A DNA stretch of 64,000 bases from an uncultured Bacteroidia bacterium (lineage in GTDB: Bacteria; Bacteroidota; Bacteroidia; Bacteroidales; UBA932): the NCBI GenBank assembly GCA_902780935.1, contig CACZHP010000001.1:62001-126000 (forward strand), given 5' to 3'. The notes below the pieces were generated by a model. That model saw only the letters and a list, made by a program, of their open reading frames with translations. It did not search any database and had not been told where the DNA came from. Positions 1 to 8,311 of the stretch are shown here, piece by piece. Within the stretch, counting starts at the first letter, position 1. Each line of letters begins with the position of its first letter. Made by a program: the position numbers and the translations under genes.

Positions 1-162
1 CGGGATCTGGTCGCTATGGACTTGGTACAAACTGTACAATGCCGGAAAGTAATGTCTGGCACTTATATGGTTGATATATAACATAATAACCGACTTTTAA
101 GTAGGCAAACAAAGCACTTAAATTATAACAAGTTGTTGATTGATAATTAAATAAACGCCAGA

Positions 163-903
163 ATGACATTGCTAAAAATAAAAGGCCTCCACGCCGGAAT
201 CGGGGATAAAGAAATCTTGAAAGGGATAGACCTTGAGATAGGTCCAGGTGAGATTCACGCCGTGATGGGTCCGAACGGAGCCGGGAAGAGCACCCTATCA
301 GCGGTCTTGACAGGAAAACCGGACTATGAGGTTACAGCCGGAACGATTGAGTTCCAAGGACGGAACCTGTTGGAAATGAAGCCAGAGGAAAGGGCTTGGG
401 CCGGAATTTTCCTCTCTTTCCAGTACCCTGTCGAGATCCCTGGAGTGTCTATCACCAATTTCATGAAAACCGCCATCAACTCCCGTCGCAAGGCTGAGGG
501 TCTTGAGCCGATTAAAGGTGGGGATTTCCTGAAGCTGATGAAGGAGAAGATGGCCTTGGTCCAGATGAAACCGGAGTTCGCTAAAAGGGAAGTCAACGTG
601 GGTTTCTCCGGAGGCGAAAAAAAGCGTAACGAGATCTTCCAGATGGCGATGCTGGATCCGGTGCTGGCAATCCTTGACGAGACTGACAGCGGCCTGGATG
701 TGGATGCCTTGAAAATAGTTGCTGATGGAGTAAACGCCCTGCACACTCCGGAAAAATCAGCCATCGTCATCACTCATTATCAGAAACTTCTGGAATATGT
801 CCAGCCGGATGTGGTCCATGTCCTGAAGGACGGGCGTATCGTGGCCGAGGGCGGAAGGGAACTCATCGATAAAATCGAAAGCGATGGATTCGAACAGTTC
901 TAA
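163..903 (+). CDS. sufC: SufC, Fe-S cluster assembly ATPase
   Basis: Cytosolic ABC-type ATPase of the SUF system, which energises the SufB-SufD scaffold during Fe-S cluster assembly. The 246-residue length is normal for SufC. Seen: Walker A GPNGAGKST at residues 36-44, Q-loop Gln87, signature FSGGEKKR at 148-155, Walker B LDETDSGLD at 171-179, and an H-loop ITHYQ near 204. The EKKRNE form after the signature is typical of SufC rather than of transporter ATPases. The start is the first ATG after an AT-rich leader. A short open frame at 1-81 upstream has no recognisable content, and SufB, the usual partner, is not visible in the window. The gene overlaps the SufD-like gene by 20 nt, so the two are probably translationally coupled. 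Confidence 0.96.
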   Translation: MTLLKIKGLHAGIGDKEILKGIDLEIGPGEIHAVMGPNGAGKSTLSAVLTGKPDYEVTAGTIEFQGRNLLEMKPEERAWAGIFLSFQYPVEIPGVSITNFMKTAINSRRKAEGLEPIKGGDFLKLMKEKMALVQMKPEFAKREVNVGFSGGEKKRNEIFQMAMLDPVLAILDETDSGLDVDALKIVADGVNALHTPEKSAIVITHYQKLLEYVQPDVVHVLKDGRIVAEGGRELIDKIESDGFEQF

Positions 904-1612
904 GCAGGCCGGAGCGGCTGCCGAGCTTAGGCCGTACTCAGCCGCAGCGAGCGAAGCGAAGCGAGAATGGACGCGGCCGGGCTCGGACAGCCGTCCGGCG
1001 GTGATTATCGTTGGAGGAAACAACCCCGATGGCAAGACATGCTATCAGGAAGTTTTTACGGTTGGGGAGGGAGAACGCCTTGACATCACTTTTATCGTTC
1101 TGCCGGGAACATCTGCGGAAATACCTGTCACTGTGGATATTACCGGATCCGATGCAGAAGTGGAGCTTAAAGGGATATATCTTAGTTCCGGCTCAGACAA
1201 GGTGACTTTCGACATCACTATGAACCACCTTGTCGGAGGCAGCGTCTCCCGCCAGCTTTTCAATGGCCTGGCCACCGGGGCCGCCAAATGCGCCTTCAAC
1301 GGAAAGATCATAGTGGCTCAGGACGCACAAAAGACCGAGGCCTATCAGGAGAACCACAACATAGTGCTCTCAGATGACGCCAGTGTCGATACAAAACCAC
1401 AGTTGGAAATCTATGCTGACGACGTGAAGTGCTCTCACGGGGCGACCGTAGGTAAACTCAATGAGGATGAGCAGTTCTACATGCGGTCAAGGGGCATTCC
1501 GGAGGATGAGGCTAAGGTGCTGCAGATGATCTCTTTCGTCGCTCCGGTACTTGCCGGCATAGAGGATGAGGAACTTACCGCAAGAATAGAAAACGCTATC
1601 CGTTCGTTGTAA
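884..1612 (+). CDS. Short SufD-like protein (SufBD core only)
   Basis: Carries the C-terminal SufBD beta-helix core, with the family motif LEIYADDVKCSHGATVG (Cys183, His185) and the following YMRSRGI segment. It should act with SufC as scaffold. At 242 aa it is much shorter than usual SufD (about 420-450 aa) and lacks the N-terminal half. Residues about 9-39 are not SufD sequence: they translate a palindromic repeat (family A, 909-998). The ATG at 884 sits inside sufC; a GTG at 1001, just past the repeat, is an alternative start that would leave the repeat in an untranslated gap and give about 203 aa. The gene ends 2 nt before ispE. Family assignment is firm; the start and whether this is a full SufD substitute are open. 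Confidence 0.85.
   Translation: MDSNSSKQAGAAAELRPYSAAASEAKREWTRPGSDSRPAVIIVGGNNPDGKTCYQEVFTVGEGERLDITFIVLPGTSAEIPVTVDITGSDAEVELKGIYLSSGSDKVTFDITMNHLVGGSVSRQLFNGLATGAAKCAFNGKIIVAQDAQKTEAYQENHNIVLSDDASVDTKPQLEIYADDVKCSHGATVGKLNEDEQFYMRSRGIPEDEAKVLQMISFVAPVLAGIEDEELTARIENAIRSL
909..998. repeat. Palindromic element family A, copy 1
   Basis: The left arm CCGGAGCGGCTGCCGAGC (909-926) pairs with the right arm GCTCGGACAGCCGTCCGG (981-998), 17 of 18 positions with one bulge on each side. The interior from 926 to 981 is identical over 56 nt to positions 1824-1879 in ispE, but the arms are unrelated to that copy's arms. A second, inner pairing GGCCG/CGGCC (930-934 with 975-979) lies inside the core. 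It sits directly after the sufC stop and is open in the sufD-like frame, where it reads RPYSAAASEAKREW. This is seen directly; mobility is inferred. Confidence 0.85.
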
Positions 1613-1614
1613 AC

Positions 1615-2757
1615 ATGGTTCTCCAGACAAATGTTAAGCTGAATTTAGGGCTTGAGGTTCTCTGCAAGAGGCCAGATGGCTTCCATGACATTGAGACGCT
1701 TTTTGTCCCGTGCCATGAGTTCGGCGACACCCTGGAGGTCATCACCGGCGACGACTACAGCCGCACTTCGGCCTCCCTCTTCGCCCGCTATAGCACATCT
1801 CTGGCTCAGGAGGAGCAGCCGGCCTTAGGCCGTACTCAGCCGCAGCGAGCGAAGCGAAGCGAGAATGGACGCGGCCGGGGCCGGACTGCTCCTCCGGTTT
1901 GGGAAGGCGAGTTAGTTCAGGGGATAAGCGAGGATGGGAGGTTGATGATCACGATCGCAAGGGAAGAGGGCGTGGACTGGGATCCTCTGAAGGATCTGTG
2001 CGCTAAGGCTTACTTCTTGCTGGCCAACGACTTCCAGTTGCCTCCAGTCAAGATATTCCTGGAGAAAAAGGCTCCTGTCGGGGCCGGGCTTGGCGGTGGT
2101 TCCGCAGATGCGGCATTCACGCTTAAGGCCATCAATGAGCTTTGCTCCCTCGGACTATCAAATGAAAGTTTGGCTGAATATGCCTCAAGACTGGGAAGCG
2201 ACTGCGCGTTTTTCATCTGGAATCGGCCTATGATCGGTACCGGGCGGGGCGAGATCCTTGAGCCGTTCGATGTGGATCTTTCCGGCTATGAGGTCAAAGT
2301 CCTCGTCCCAGAAGGCATCAGCGTCTCTACAGCCGAGGCCTACCGCGGCATCGTGCCTCGCGATAGATCCTTCGCTGACGCTCAGGATGACAATAGTGTC
2401 GCTCATGATGACATGGTTGTGGTTAGTGCCGCCAAGGGGAAGGGTGCCACAACCGCTGCCACCCTCGGCACGCTAAGAGGGGGGACCGGAGCGGAGCGGA
2501 GCGAAGCGAGCGGTGGGGTCGAGCGAAGCGAGACGGTTGTGGCACCCTTGCCCCTTGGCGCAAATAATATCAAAGAGGTTCTGCGGGGGCCGGTGGAGGA
2601 ATGGAAGGGGTTGCTGGTGAATGACTTCGAGGCGACAGTCTTCAAGGCGCATCCGGAACTGGCCGCGATCAAACAGTCGCTTTACGACAGCGGAGCGGTC
2701 TATGCCGCCATGTCCGGCTCCGGCTCCGCCATGTTCGGAATATACAAGAAACAATAG
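1615..2757 (+). CDS. ispE: 4-diphosphocytidyl-2-C-methyl-D-erythritol kinase (IspE) with three inserted elements
   Basis: GHMP-family kinase of the MEP isoprenoid pathway, phosphorylating CDP-ME in the cytosol. Seen: the N-terminal substrate segment NVKLNLGLEVLCKRPDGFHD, the ATP-binding motif PVGAGLGGGSADAAF at about 153-167, and the C-terminal GHMP motif MSGSGSAMFG. At 380 aa it is about 100 residues longer than usual IspE (270-290). The excess is explained by three in-frame repeat insertions: family A (about residues 66-93), family C (about 251-259) and family B (about 272-315). All catalytic motifs remain in one frame, so the gene is probably functional. The start lies 2 nt after the SufD-like stop, and the next gene begins 2 nt after its stop, so it appears to be part of the same operon. 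Confidence 0.93.
   Translation: MVLQTNVKLNLGLEVLCKRPDGFHDIETLFVPCHEFGDTLEVITGDDYSRTSASLFARYSTSLAQEEQPALGRTQPQRAKRSENGRGRGRTAPPVWEGELVQGISEDGRLMITIAREEGVDWDPLKDLCAKAYFLLANDFQLPPVKIFLEKKAPVGAGLGGGSADAAFTLKAINELCSLGLSNESLAEYASRLGSDCAFFIWNRPMIGTGRGEILEPFDVDLSGYEVKVLVPEGISVSTAEAYRGIVPRDRSFADAQDDNSVAHDDMVVVSAAKGKGATTAATLGTLRGGTGAERSEASGGVERSETVVAPLPLGANNIKEVLRGPVEEWKGLLVNDFEATVFKAHPELAAIKQSLYDSGAVYAAMSGSGSAMFGIYKKQ
1811..1893. repeat. Palindromic element family A, copy 2 (inside ispE)
   Basis: Left arm AGGAGCAGCCGGCC (1811-1824) pairs with right arm GGCCGGACTGCTCCT (1879-1893) with a single bulged base. The interior 1824-1879 is identical over 56 nt to the copy at 926-981, but the arms are not similar to that copy's arms. 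In ispE it is translated in a different frame from the sufD-like copy, reading LGRTQPQRAKRSENGRGR. The third frame would stop at a TAG near the start of the core. It interrupts a variable region between the IspE N-terminus and the ATP-binding motif. Confidence 0.85.
2365..2392. repeat. Family C short repeat (inside ispE)
   Basis: AGATCCTTCGC followed by TGACGCTCAGGATGACA. It is the reverse complement of the TGTCATCCTGAGCG...GAAGGATCT type repeat, and is translated in ispE as RSFADAQDD. A short stem ATCCT/AGGAT encloses the TCGC-rich loop. Related copies lie at 22958-23006, 54849-54875 and 59628-59657. Confidence 0.7.
2430..2560. repeat. Palindromic element family B, copy 1 (inside ispE)
   Basis: A 26-nt left arm (2430-2455) pairs with a 27-nt right arm (2534-2560); the only irregularity is one bulged C. 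The interior 2456-2533 begins TGCCACCCTCGGCACG and contains two GAGCGAAGCGAG runs. The core matches the queH copy (16090-16169), including a 36-nt block with a single mismatch, but the arms are unrelated to that copy's arms. Translated in ispE as ATLGTLRGGTGAERSEASGG, in the same frame as in queH. Confidence 0.85.
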
Positions 2758-2759
2758 AT

Positions 2760-4835
2760 ATGAGGATTCTGAAAGTTATCGCGCTAGCTCTTGCGACCGC
2801 GACGATGATAAGTTGCGGAAACAACTCAGGAAGAACCATTTACGTTAACACACAAACCACAGACAACGACCTTGTCAACCTGCTTGGCAAAGAGCGGTTC
2901 AAGATAATCTCCTGCGAATCCGTCTCAAAGACCCTGGAAATCGCCAAGCCAGGCTCGGCGGTGATCCTGACATCTGACAATTATCCCGACAAGCCCCAGA
3001 ACCTGACAGAAAGTGACCTCAACACAATCAAGGAAAAAGGGCTGCGAGTCTATGCTGAGTTCGTCACTCTTCCAAGCCAGAATCCTGAGATAAACGAGAT
3101 CAGCGTCGAGAGGGTCGTGGTGACGAAACCCTTAGGCGACAGCCTTAAGCCCATGGACCTGCTGACTATCAACAGGGCAGCATATCTAAAGGCTGAAGCC
3201 GCTGATCCTCTGATGGTTATAGCGAGGGTAGCGGGCTTCGACACAGCGGTCTTCGGACTGGAAGACACCCCTTTTAGCCCCCTTGTATACAAACACGGGG
3301 ACAACCTGTGGATCAGCACCTCGAAACTGACGGACTTCTCAAGGCTCAGGCTGATGCCCGAAAGCAAGTGGCAATCATTCTGGGAATACGCTCTTTCCGA
3401 TCTGACAGGAAAGAAAGTCTACTTCAAGGAATGGCCTGCTTTGATCGCCCCGGCATATTCAGAAAACGCCAAACTTCCAAAGGACGCCAGGAAACAAGCT
3501 GTCCAAAAGGGCATCGAATGGTTCTATAACGGCCATTTCCTCATCCATCAGGACTGGAAAGAGTCCTGGATCATGAAATACATCGGGGACGGGACGATGC
3601 CGGTCGGGCCGGAACTCCCGGAAGACTCCCCAAATGGCGACGGCTCACTCGGAGTCCTCGAGGGACATTGCTCAGCGATCTACAAAGACGGCCGCCAGGC
3701 CTACCGCTACTGGATCCGGGACGACATCCAGGGAGAGAGCTCCATGGCCTTCGCAATCGCCGGGGAACTTCTTGATAACCAGGAATATAAAGCCATTGCG
3801 GAACGTCTTTCCGACTATTCGTTCAAGGAGTTCCAAGATGGTCCGAGAAGCGACCCCAATAGTCCGACATACGGTCTGCTCGGGTGGGCATATACCCACA
3901 AATGGGTCTATTACGGCGACGACAACGCGCGCTCCATCCTCGGCTCCATCCTCGCCGGGAAAGTCCTTGGGACGGACAAATGGAAGAAGAACCTCGACGC
4001 CGCGATAGAGGCGAATCTAAACACCACGGGGAAAAACGGATTCAGGGGGCCAAGGCTTCACGAGCAGGACATCCAGAGAAACGGTCTGGAGTATTATCAG
4101 AACGGGGAACTCATCAATCCTCACCCCCATTTCGAGAGCTGGCTCTGGGCTTGCTACCTATGGCAATATGCCAACACTGGCGACAAGAAGTATCTGGAGA
4201 CAGCAGAGAAAGGAATATCCCTTACCATGGCCGCTTATCCCGACGGCTGGAGCTGGACCAACGGAATACAGCAGGAAAGGGCCAGGATGGTTCTTCCGCT
4301 GGCCTGGCTCTACAGGGTCAGTCCGACAGAAGAACACAAAGCCTGGATAGACCTCATAACGGCGGACATCGCCAAGAACCAGGTCGGATGCGGAGCGATC
4401 AGGGAAGAGCTAGGAGACCCTTCCAAAGGCTCTTATGGAGCCGAACGATGCAACGACGATTACGGTCGCAACGAGGCTCCGCTGATATTCAGGAACGGAG
4501 ATCCAGTCGCTGACATGCTCTATACCAGCAACTTCGCCGTGTTCGCCCTCAACGAGGCCGCTTGCGCTACCGGGGATCCCAAGATCAGGAAGATGGCCGA
4601 CGACCTCGGAGAGTTCCTTGTAAGGATCCAGGCGAGAAGCGAGAAGCGGAAGAATGTGGACGGGGCCTGGTTCAGGGCGTTCAACTACCGGAACTGGGAT
4701 TACTGGGCATCCAACGCCGACGCCGGCTGGGGCGCGCAAAGCACCCTGACGGGATGGATCCAAAGCTGGATCATCACTACCCTCGCCCTGATGGAAAAGG
4801 GTACGTCGTACTGGGATATTACTCTCGGGGACTGA
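2760..4835 (+). CDS. Lipoprotein with glycosidase-like alpha/alpha-toroid domain
   Basis: A 691-aa secreted lipoprotein. The signal peptide ends in lipobox MISC with Cys19, so it should be membrane-anchored. Residues about 240-690 are rich in Trp, Tyr and acidic residues in helical repeats, with stretches such as GLLGWAYTHKWVYYGDD, HPHFESWLWACYLWQY and YPDGWSWTNGIQQERAR. This resembles six-hairpin (alpha/alpha)6 glycosidase-like folds. No specific GH family was recognised, so no substrate is assigned. It starts 2 nt after ispE and ends immediately against the convergent dipeptidase gene with no gap, so no separate terminator is visible. The fold is inferred from composition and repeat spacing. 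Confidence 0.6.
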   Translation: MRILKVIALALATATMISCGNNSGRTIYVNTQTTDNDLVNLLGKERFKIISCESVSKTLEIAKPGSAVILTSDNYPDKPQNLTESDLNTIKEKGLRVYAEFVTLPSQNPEINEISVERVVVTKPLGDSLKPMDLLTINRAAYLKAEAADPLMVIARVAGFDTAVFGLEDTPFSPLVYKHGDNLWISTSKLTDFSRLRLMPESKWQSFWEYALSDLTGKKVYFKEWPALIAPAYSENAKLPKDARKQAVQKGIEWFYNGHFLIHQDWKESWIMKYIGDGTMPVGPELPEDSPNGDGSLGVLEGHCSAIYKDGRQAYRYWIRDDIQGESSMAFAIAGELLDNQEYKAIAERLSDYSFKEFQDGPRSDPNSPTYGLLGWAYTHKWVYYGDDNARSILGSILAGKVLGTDKWKKNLDAAIEANLNTTGKNGFRGPRLHEQDIQRNGLEYYQNGELINPHPHFESWLWACYLWQYANTGDKKYLETAEKGISLTMAAYPDGWSWTNGIQQERARMVLPLAWLYRVSPTEEHKAWIDLITADIAKNQVGCGAIREELGDPSKGSYGAERCNDDYGRNEAPLIFRNGDPVADMLYTSNFAVFALNEAACATGDPKIRKMADDLGEFLVRIQARSEKRKNVDGAWFRAFNYRNWDYWASNADAGWGAQSTLTGWIQSWIITTLALMEKGTSYWDITLGD

Positions 4836-6389
4836 TCAGAAGCCCCTTCCGTGCTTCATCCAGAGGTCTTCCTCAAGTTTCTTCCAAAGATCCGCCGCCG
4901 CTTTGTAAATCTTGGCGGTATAGGCATTCAGATTCTCCTCTGAAGGGTTCTTCTCAACCTTTGGAAGTCCCTCGAAACCAAGGTCTTCGATGGTCTGGAT
5001 GTCTTTATACACCCTCTCCTTATTGGTCTGCCAGGCAAGGGTCGCAAGACGGTTCGGACGACGGAAAGTCCATAACGCCCCCTCAGGAACATAACGTCTC
5101 ATGCCGCAGGTGTCGAATGCGGCGGGAAGCTCGGTCGTTCCGCTGAATATCGGGAAACGGGGACTCTCGCCGGGATTGTCAAGGGCATACCAGCAGACCC
5201 CTCCGACAGCATCGGGCAACCAGTCCCTGGCTTGGATCACTGTCGAATGGGAGCACCATGCCACGGCGATCGTGCGGGCGAACTCGACCGCACCGGGGGC
5301 GACCCCGTTGATCATGTTGCGGGTGTCGGTGGTAAGCCAAGGATTAGCCACGGGACTGACTTTCTTGGTGGCAGGCTTGCCGTCCTTTGCGGGAACCTCA
5401 ACCAGCAGGTTCTTCGTCATGTCGAACGGCAGTCCCTCATAAGTCCCCCGCAGAATCTCCATGACCTTGCGGACATCCACTTTCTCGTCCGGCTTGACGG
5501 AAAACGGCAGCTCAGGAGCATCGTAAGAGAGATTCAGGGAAGGAGCCAAAGTGCTGAGTATCACATATTCCCTCTCCTTGAAATTCTTACCGTCGCCGTA
5601 GGAGCTGTGGTAGGCTTTCCAGAAGACGAAATCGCCCTGGCCGTCCCATAGGCCATATTCCTTCGCCACGGACTCCACATTGTCAGAGGCCATGAAATAA
5701 TCCTTGTTCTTACGGTCTATCTTCCCGATTCTGGGAATATTGGCGGACACGGCGACCTCGTCGTCAGGCACCCTCTGGGCGGCCCAGACAGCTCCGGTCT
5801 TCCCTCGTCCGCAGCCGAGAATCTCAAAGAACCAGGCCTCTTTCTTGTCAATCACAGTGATGCACTCGCCTCCGTCGGCATAGCCGTATTTCTCGGCCAG
5901 CTCACCCATCATCCGGACAGCGTCCCTGGCGTTGTCGCACCGCTGGAGAGCAATCCTCTGAAGCTCCTCGATCAGAAACATCGAGCTGCCGTTGCGAAGG
6001 GTGTCCGGCCCGGAGAACGTGGTCTCGCCCATGGCGACCTGCTTCTCGTTCAAACAAGGATAAGCCGTGTTGAGGTATGCGAAGGTGTGGCGCGCCTGGG
6101 GGATCTGGCCGACGTATCTAACACCCGTAGTATCACCCTTGAAAGCGTTCTTCCTGGTGTTTTTGTAGATATCCATCATCGCCTTGCGGGGATAGTCCGC
6201 CGCCGGTTCCACCGTTATCCATGTGCGCGAGACTCCGTCGCAGGTGTGAGAGGTGATGACGGAGCCATCAGCGGAGGCAAGACGTCCTACCACCAGACTC
6301 GTACACTCGTCCCTTGAATACTCATCATCCTGTCCCCAAGCGGAAACCGCCAGGAAAAGAGAAGCTAGCAGGATTGTTATTTTCTTCAT
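4836..6389 (-). CDS. Secreted C69-family dipeptidase
   Basis: Resembles peptidase family C69 (PepD-type dipeptidases), Ntn hydrolases whose nucleophile is an N-terminal Cys exposed by processing. Seen: a signal peptide (residues 1-19, ending SAWGQ), then DECTSLVVGRLASADGS with Cys29 as the likely nucleophile, then GSVITSHTCDG, and 517 aa total, as expected for the family. The protein should act in the periplasm on short peptides. It lies 6 nt downstream of the S41-like lipoprotein gene and is probably cotranscribed with it, placing two peptidase-like proteins at the tail of the export operon. Its stop codon directly abuts the stop of the convergent lipoprotein gene. Confidence 0.85.
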   Translation of the reverse strand: MKKITILLASLFLAVSAWGQDDEYSRDECTSLVVGRLASADGSVITSHTCDGVSRTWITVEPAADYPRKAMMDIYKNTRKNAFKGDTTGVRYVGQIPQARHTFAYLNTAYPCLNEKQVAMGETTFSGPDTLRNGSSMFLIEELQRIALQRCDNARDAVRMMGELAEKYGYADGGECITVIDKKEAWFFEILGCGRGKTGAVWAAQRVPDDEVAVSANIPRIGKIDRKNKDYFMASDNVESVAKEYGLWDGQGDFVFWKAYHSSYGDGKNFKEREYVILSTLAPSLNLSYDAPELPFSVKPDEKVDVRKVMEILRGTYEGLPFDMTKNLLVEVPAKDGKPATKKVSPVANPWLTTDTRNMINGVAPGAVEFARTIAVAWCSHSTVIQARDWLPDAVGGVCWYALDNPGESPRFPIFSGTTELPAAFDTCGMRRYVPEGALWTFRRPNRLATLAWQTNKERVYKDIQTIEDLGFEGLPKVEKNPSEENLNAYTAKIYKAAADLWKKLEEDLWMKHGRGF

Positions 6390-6395
6390 ATAGAA

Positions 6396-8267
6396 TTATT
6401 TAACTCTCTTTTTTACCAACTCTCCCACATCTTCGATATCGTAAAAGTCCTCGTAGTTCTTGACTTTTATCTTCGTGTCATTAGGACCCTCTATCTCGAC
6501 CATCTCATCATTGGCGATCGGGATGGTGGGGGTGACACCGGCGTCGATATTCTCTCCAGCGAGGGTGTTGAGCCTTGAACGGAATGATGAGATCTGGAAG
6601 CAGAACCCGTCAGCGGTACACATGGCCTGGATGGCGCAGCTTCCACCACCGGAAGTCTCCCCAATCACAGGGATTCCAGCGTCTTTAAGCATTGAAGGGA
6701 AGAGGTTTCCGCAGGAGAATGAGACCTGGGATGTGAGGACTCCGAAGTTGAGGTCATAGTGGACCTTCTTGTCCTTCTTATCGAAAACACCGTCGAAATT
6801 ACGGTCAACCTCATATTCGACAATAGACCTCTGCCCCGTCAAGGGATTGTCGTAAGAGAGATAGCTCTTGTTCATGATCAGGGAGGTCATGGCCATGACG
6901 ATGTCAGCGGATCCGCCTCCGTTGGCGGTGATGTCCACGATGAAATTCTCAACCTCAGGGTCAGCGGCCGCCTTTTCGAGAGCGTCCAGGAATATCACCA
7001 TAGAGTCTCCCTTGTTGTCGTTGATGTTCGGCTTGGGACCTTTGCCAGCATAATAGGCGTTCCAGGCGTCCTCGGCCCTGGTGTTGAATGAATTGAACAC
7101 ACAGACCGCGGTGTTGCCTTTCTTGATGTAGGTGTCCTGGGTCTCATAGCATTCCGGACGCTGAGTGCGAATCGCCATGACATCCTGGTAGCGGCCTCCC
7201 ATGCTGGAGCGTCCTGCCCTGATGGCATCCATGACATCTTTATGCTTTTCCTGAAGACCGCGCATCTCAGAGACGAGGTCCTCGTACTTCGAGCGGTCAC
7301 GGCCCATCACAGAGGAAATGTCCATCGAGGTGTGGCCATCGTAATAAAGAGCGTTCAGACCGCTCATTCCAACGAAATACTCAGCTAAGTTAGTGGATTT
7401 GAGGAGTTTCTTTATAGTACGGCCGGCAGCGAGATCTTCCTCGAGAGTCCTGTCCATTCCCTTGGCCTTCAAGCTGGCGTCCAAGGCGACACGACCGGGG
7501 TGGCCGTAGAAATGGTCCATGGCGAAGCAGAGCTCCCTATAAGCGAAGTCCGCCATAGACTGGGAACGGGTTTTCTTGGAGAGAAGAGTCTTGTTGTAGT
7601 CAGGGTCAATCCTGGCAAGGCTGATCTCGTTGACCGAGGTGTTCGCCACGACTTTCTCGCCATTGAAACCGGCATGGTGATAAAAGAGATCTGAATACAT
7701 GTCAGCCAGGGTGGCGAAGGGGAAATACACAGTACCCTTTCCGTCGGCGTGGATGTCTATTCCGTATTTGGCGAAATCCAGAGTGACAGTGGAGACCGCC
7801 GGCATGTATTTGATGCTCTTGTAGCGGACGAAGGGCATGCCGTCATAATAGACGTTTGCCATTCCTGGCTGGAGGAGATCCATCATATTCGTGAAAGCGT
7901 CAAAGTCAGAGGACACGAAAACGTCTTTGTTGACATTCACGACAGCCTTGGCTCCGGCGTTGTCGAGAGTGTATTCCCCGACACCGGTATGGGTCACCTT
8001 CATGGTCGATCCAGGAAGGACAATTGACTGGAAATCAGCGGCTGAGATGTAAGCCACGTCTGGGAGGTCATTATAGAAACGAAGGGTGACCTTGCTATCA
8101 GGAGCTACCTTTGTCACTACAGGAACCGTCTTTTCAGTGTAAGCGCCTCCGTCGGGACGCTCATCGGCGACCACGCTTTTTGTGGAGACGGCTTTGGGGC
8201 CGCAGGAGGCGAGGATCGCCAGGGCGGCCAGGGTGGGGAAGAATAAAGTTCTGTTTATCATGATCAT
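6396..8267 (-). CDS. S41-type peptidase-like lipoprotein
   Basis: About 623 aa. I chose the ATG at 8267 because it gives a clean lipoprotein signal ending LASC; an upstream TTG at 8288 is unlikely since a -7 box (8293-8300) would leave almost no leader. The C-terminal half resembles the S41/tail-specific protease domain: FIVDITANGGGSADIVM, then VSFSCGNLFPSMLKDAG with a candidate catalytic Ser, then GETSGGGSCAIQ. The N-terminal half is unassigned. It should be anchored in the envelope. The gene follows the TolC-like gene, and its own promoter suggests it can be expressed apart from the export operon. Confidence 0.75.
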   Translation of the reverse strand: MIMINRTLFFPTLAALAILASCGPKAVSTKSVVADERPDGGAYTEKTVPVVTKVAPDSKVTLRFYNDLPDVAYISAADFQSIVLPGSTMKVTHTGVGEYTLDNAGAKAVVNVNKDVFVSSDFDAFTNMMDLLQPGMANVYYDGMPFVRYKSIKYMPAVSTVTLDFAKYGIDIHADGKGTVYFPFATLADMYSDLFYHHAGFNGEKVVANTSVNEISLARIDPDYNKTLLSKKTRSQSMADFAYRELCFAMDHFYGHPGRVALDASLKAKGMDRTLEEDLAAGRTIKKLLKSTNLAEYFVGMSGLNALYYDGHTSMDISSVMGRDRSKYEDLVSEMRGLQEKHKDVMDAIRAGRSSMGGRYQDVMAIRTQRPECYETQDTYIKKGNTAVCVFNSFNTRAEDAWNAYYAGKGPKPNINDNKGDSMVIFLDALEKAAADPEVENFIVDITANGGGSADIVMAMTSLIMNKSYLSYDNPLTGQRSIVEYEVDRNFDGVFDKKDKKVHYDLNFGVLTSQVSFSCGNLFPSMLKDAGIPVIGETSGGGSCAIQAMCTADGFCFQISSFRSRLNTLAGENIDAGVTPTIPIANDEMVEIEGPNDTKIKVKNYEDFYDIEDVGELVKKRVK

Positions 8268-8292
8268 TATATTGAAAGTTCGGATCAACTCT

Positions 8293-8300
8293 CAAAGATA
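8293..8300 (-). promoter_or_regulatory. Bacteroidota -7 element for the S41-like gene
   Basis: TATCTTTG on the minus strand matches TAnnTTTG. It lies about 26 bases upstream of the ATG at 8267, in the short gap after the TolC-like gene. No good -33 TTTG was found. Confidence 0.45.
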
Positions 8301-8311
8301 ATGATGATTTT

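Noticed and set aside
1-81. Short open frame at the left edge as the end of sufB.
   Set aside because: The translation does not resemble the SufB C-terminus and is too short to assign.
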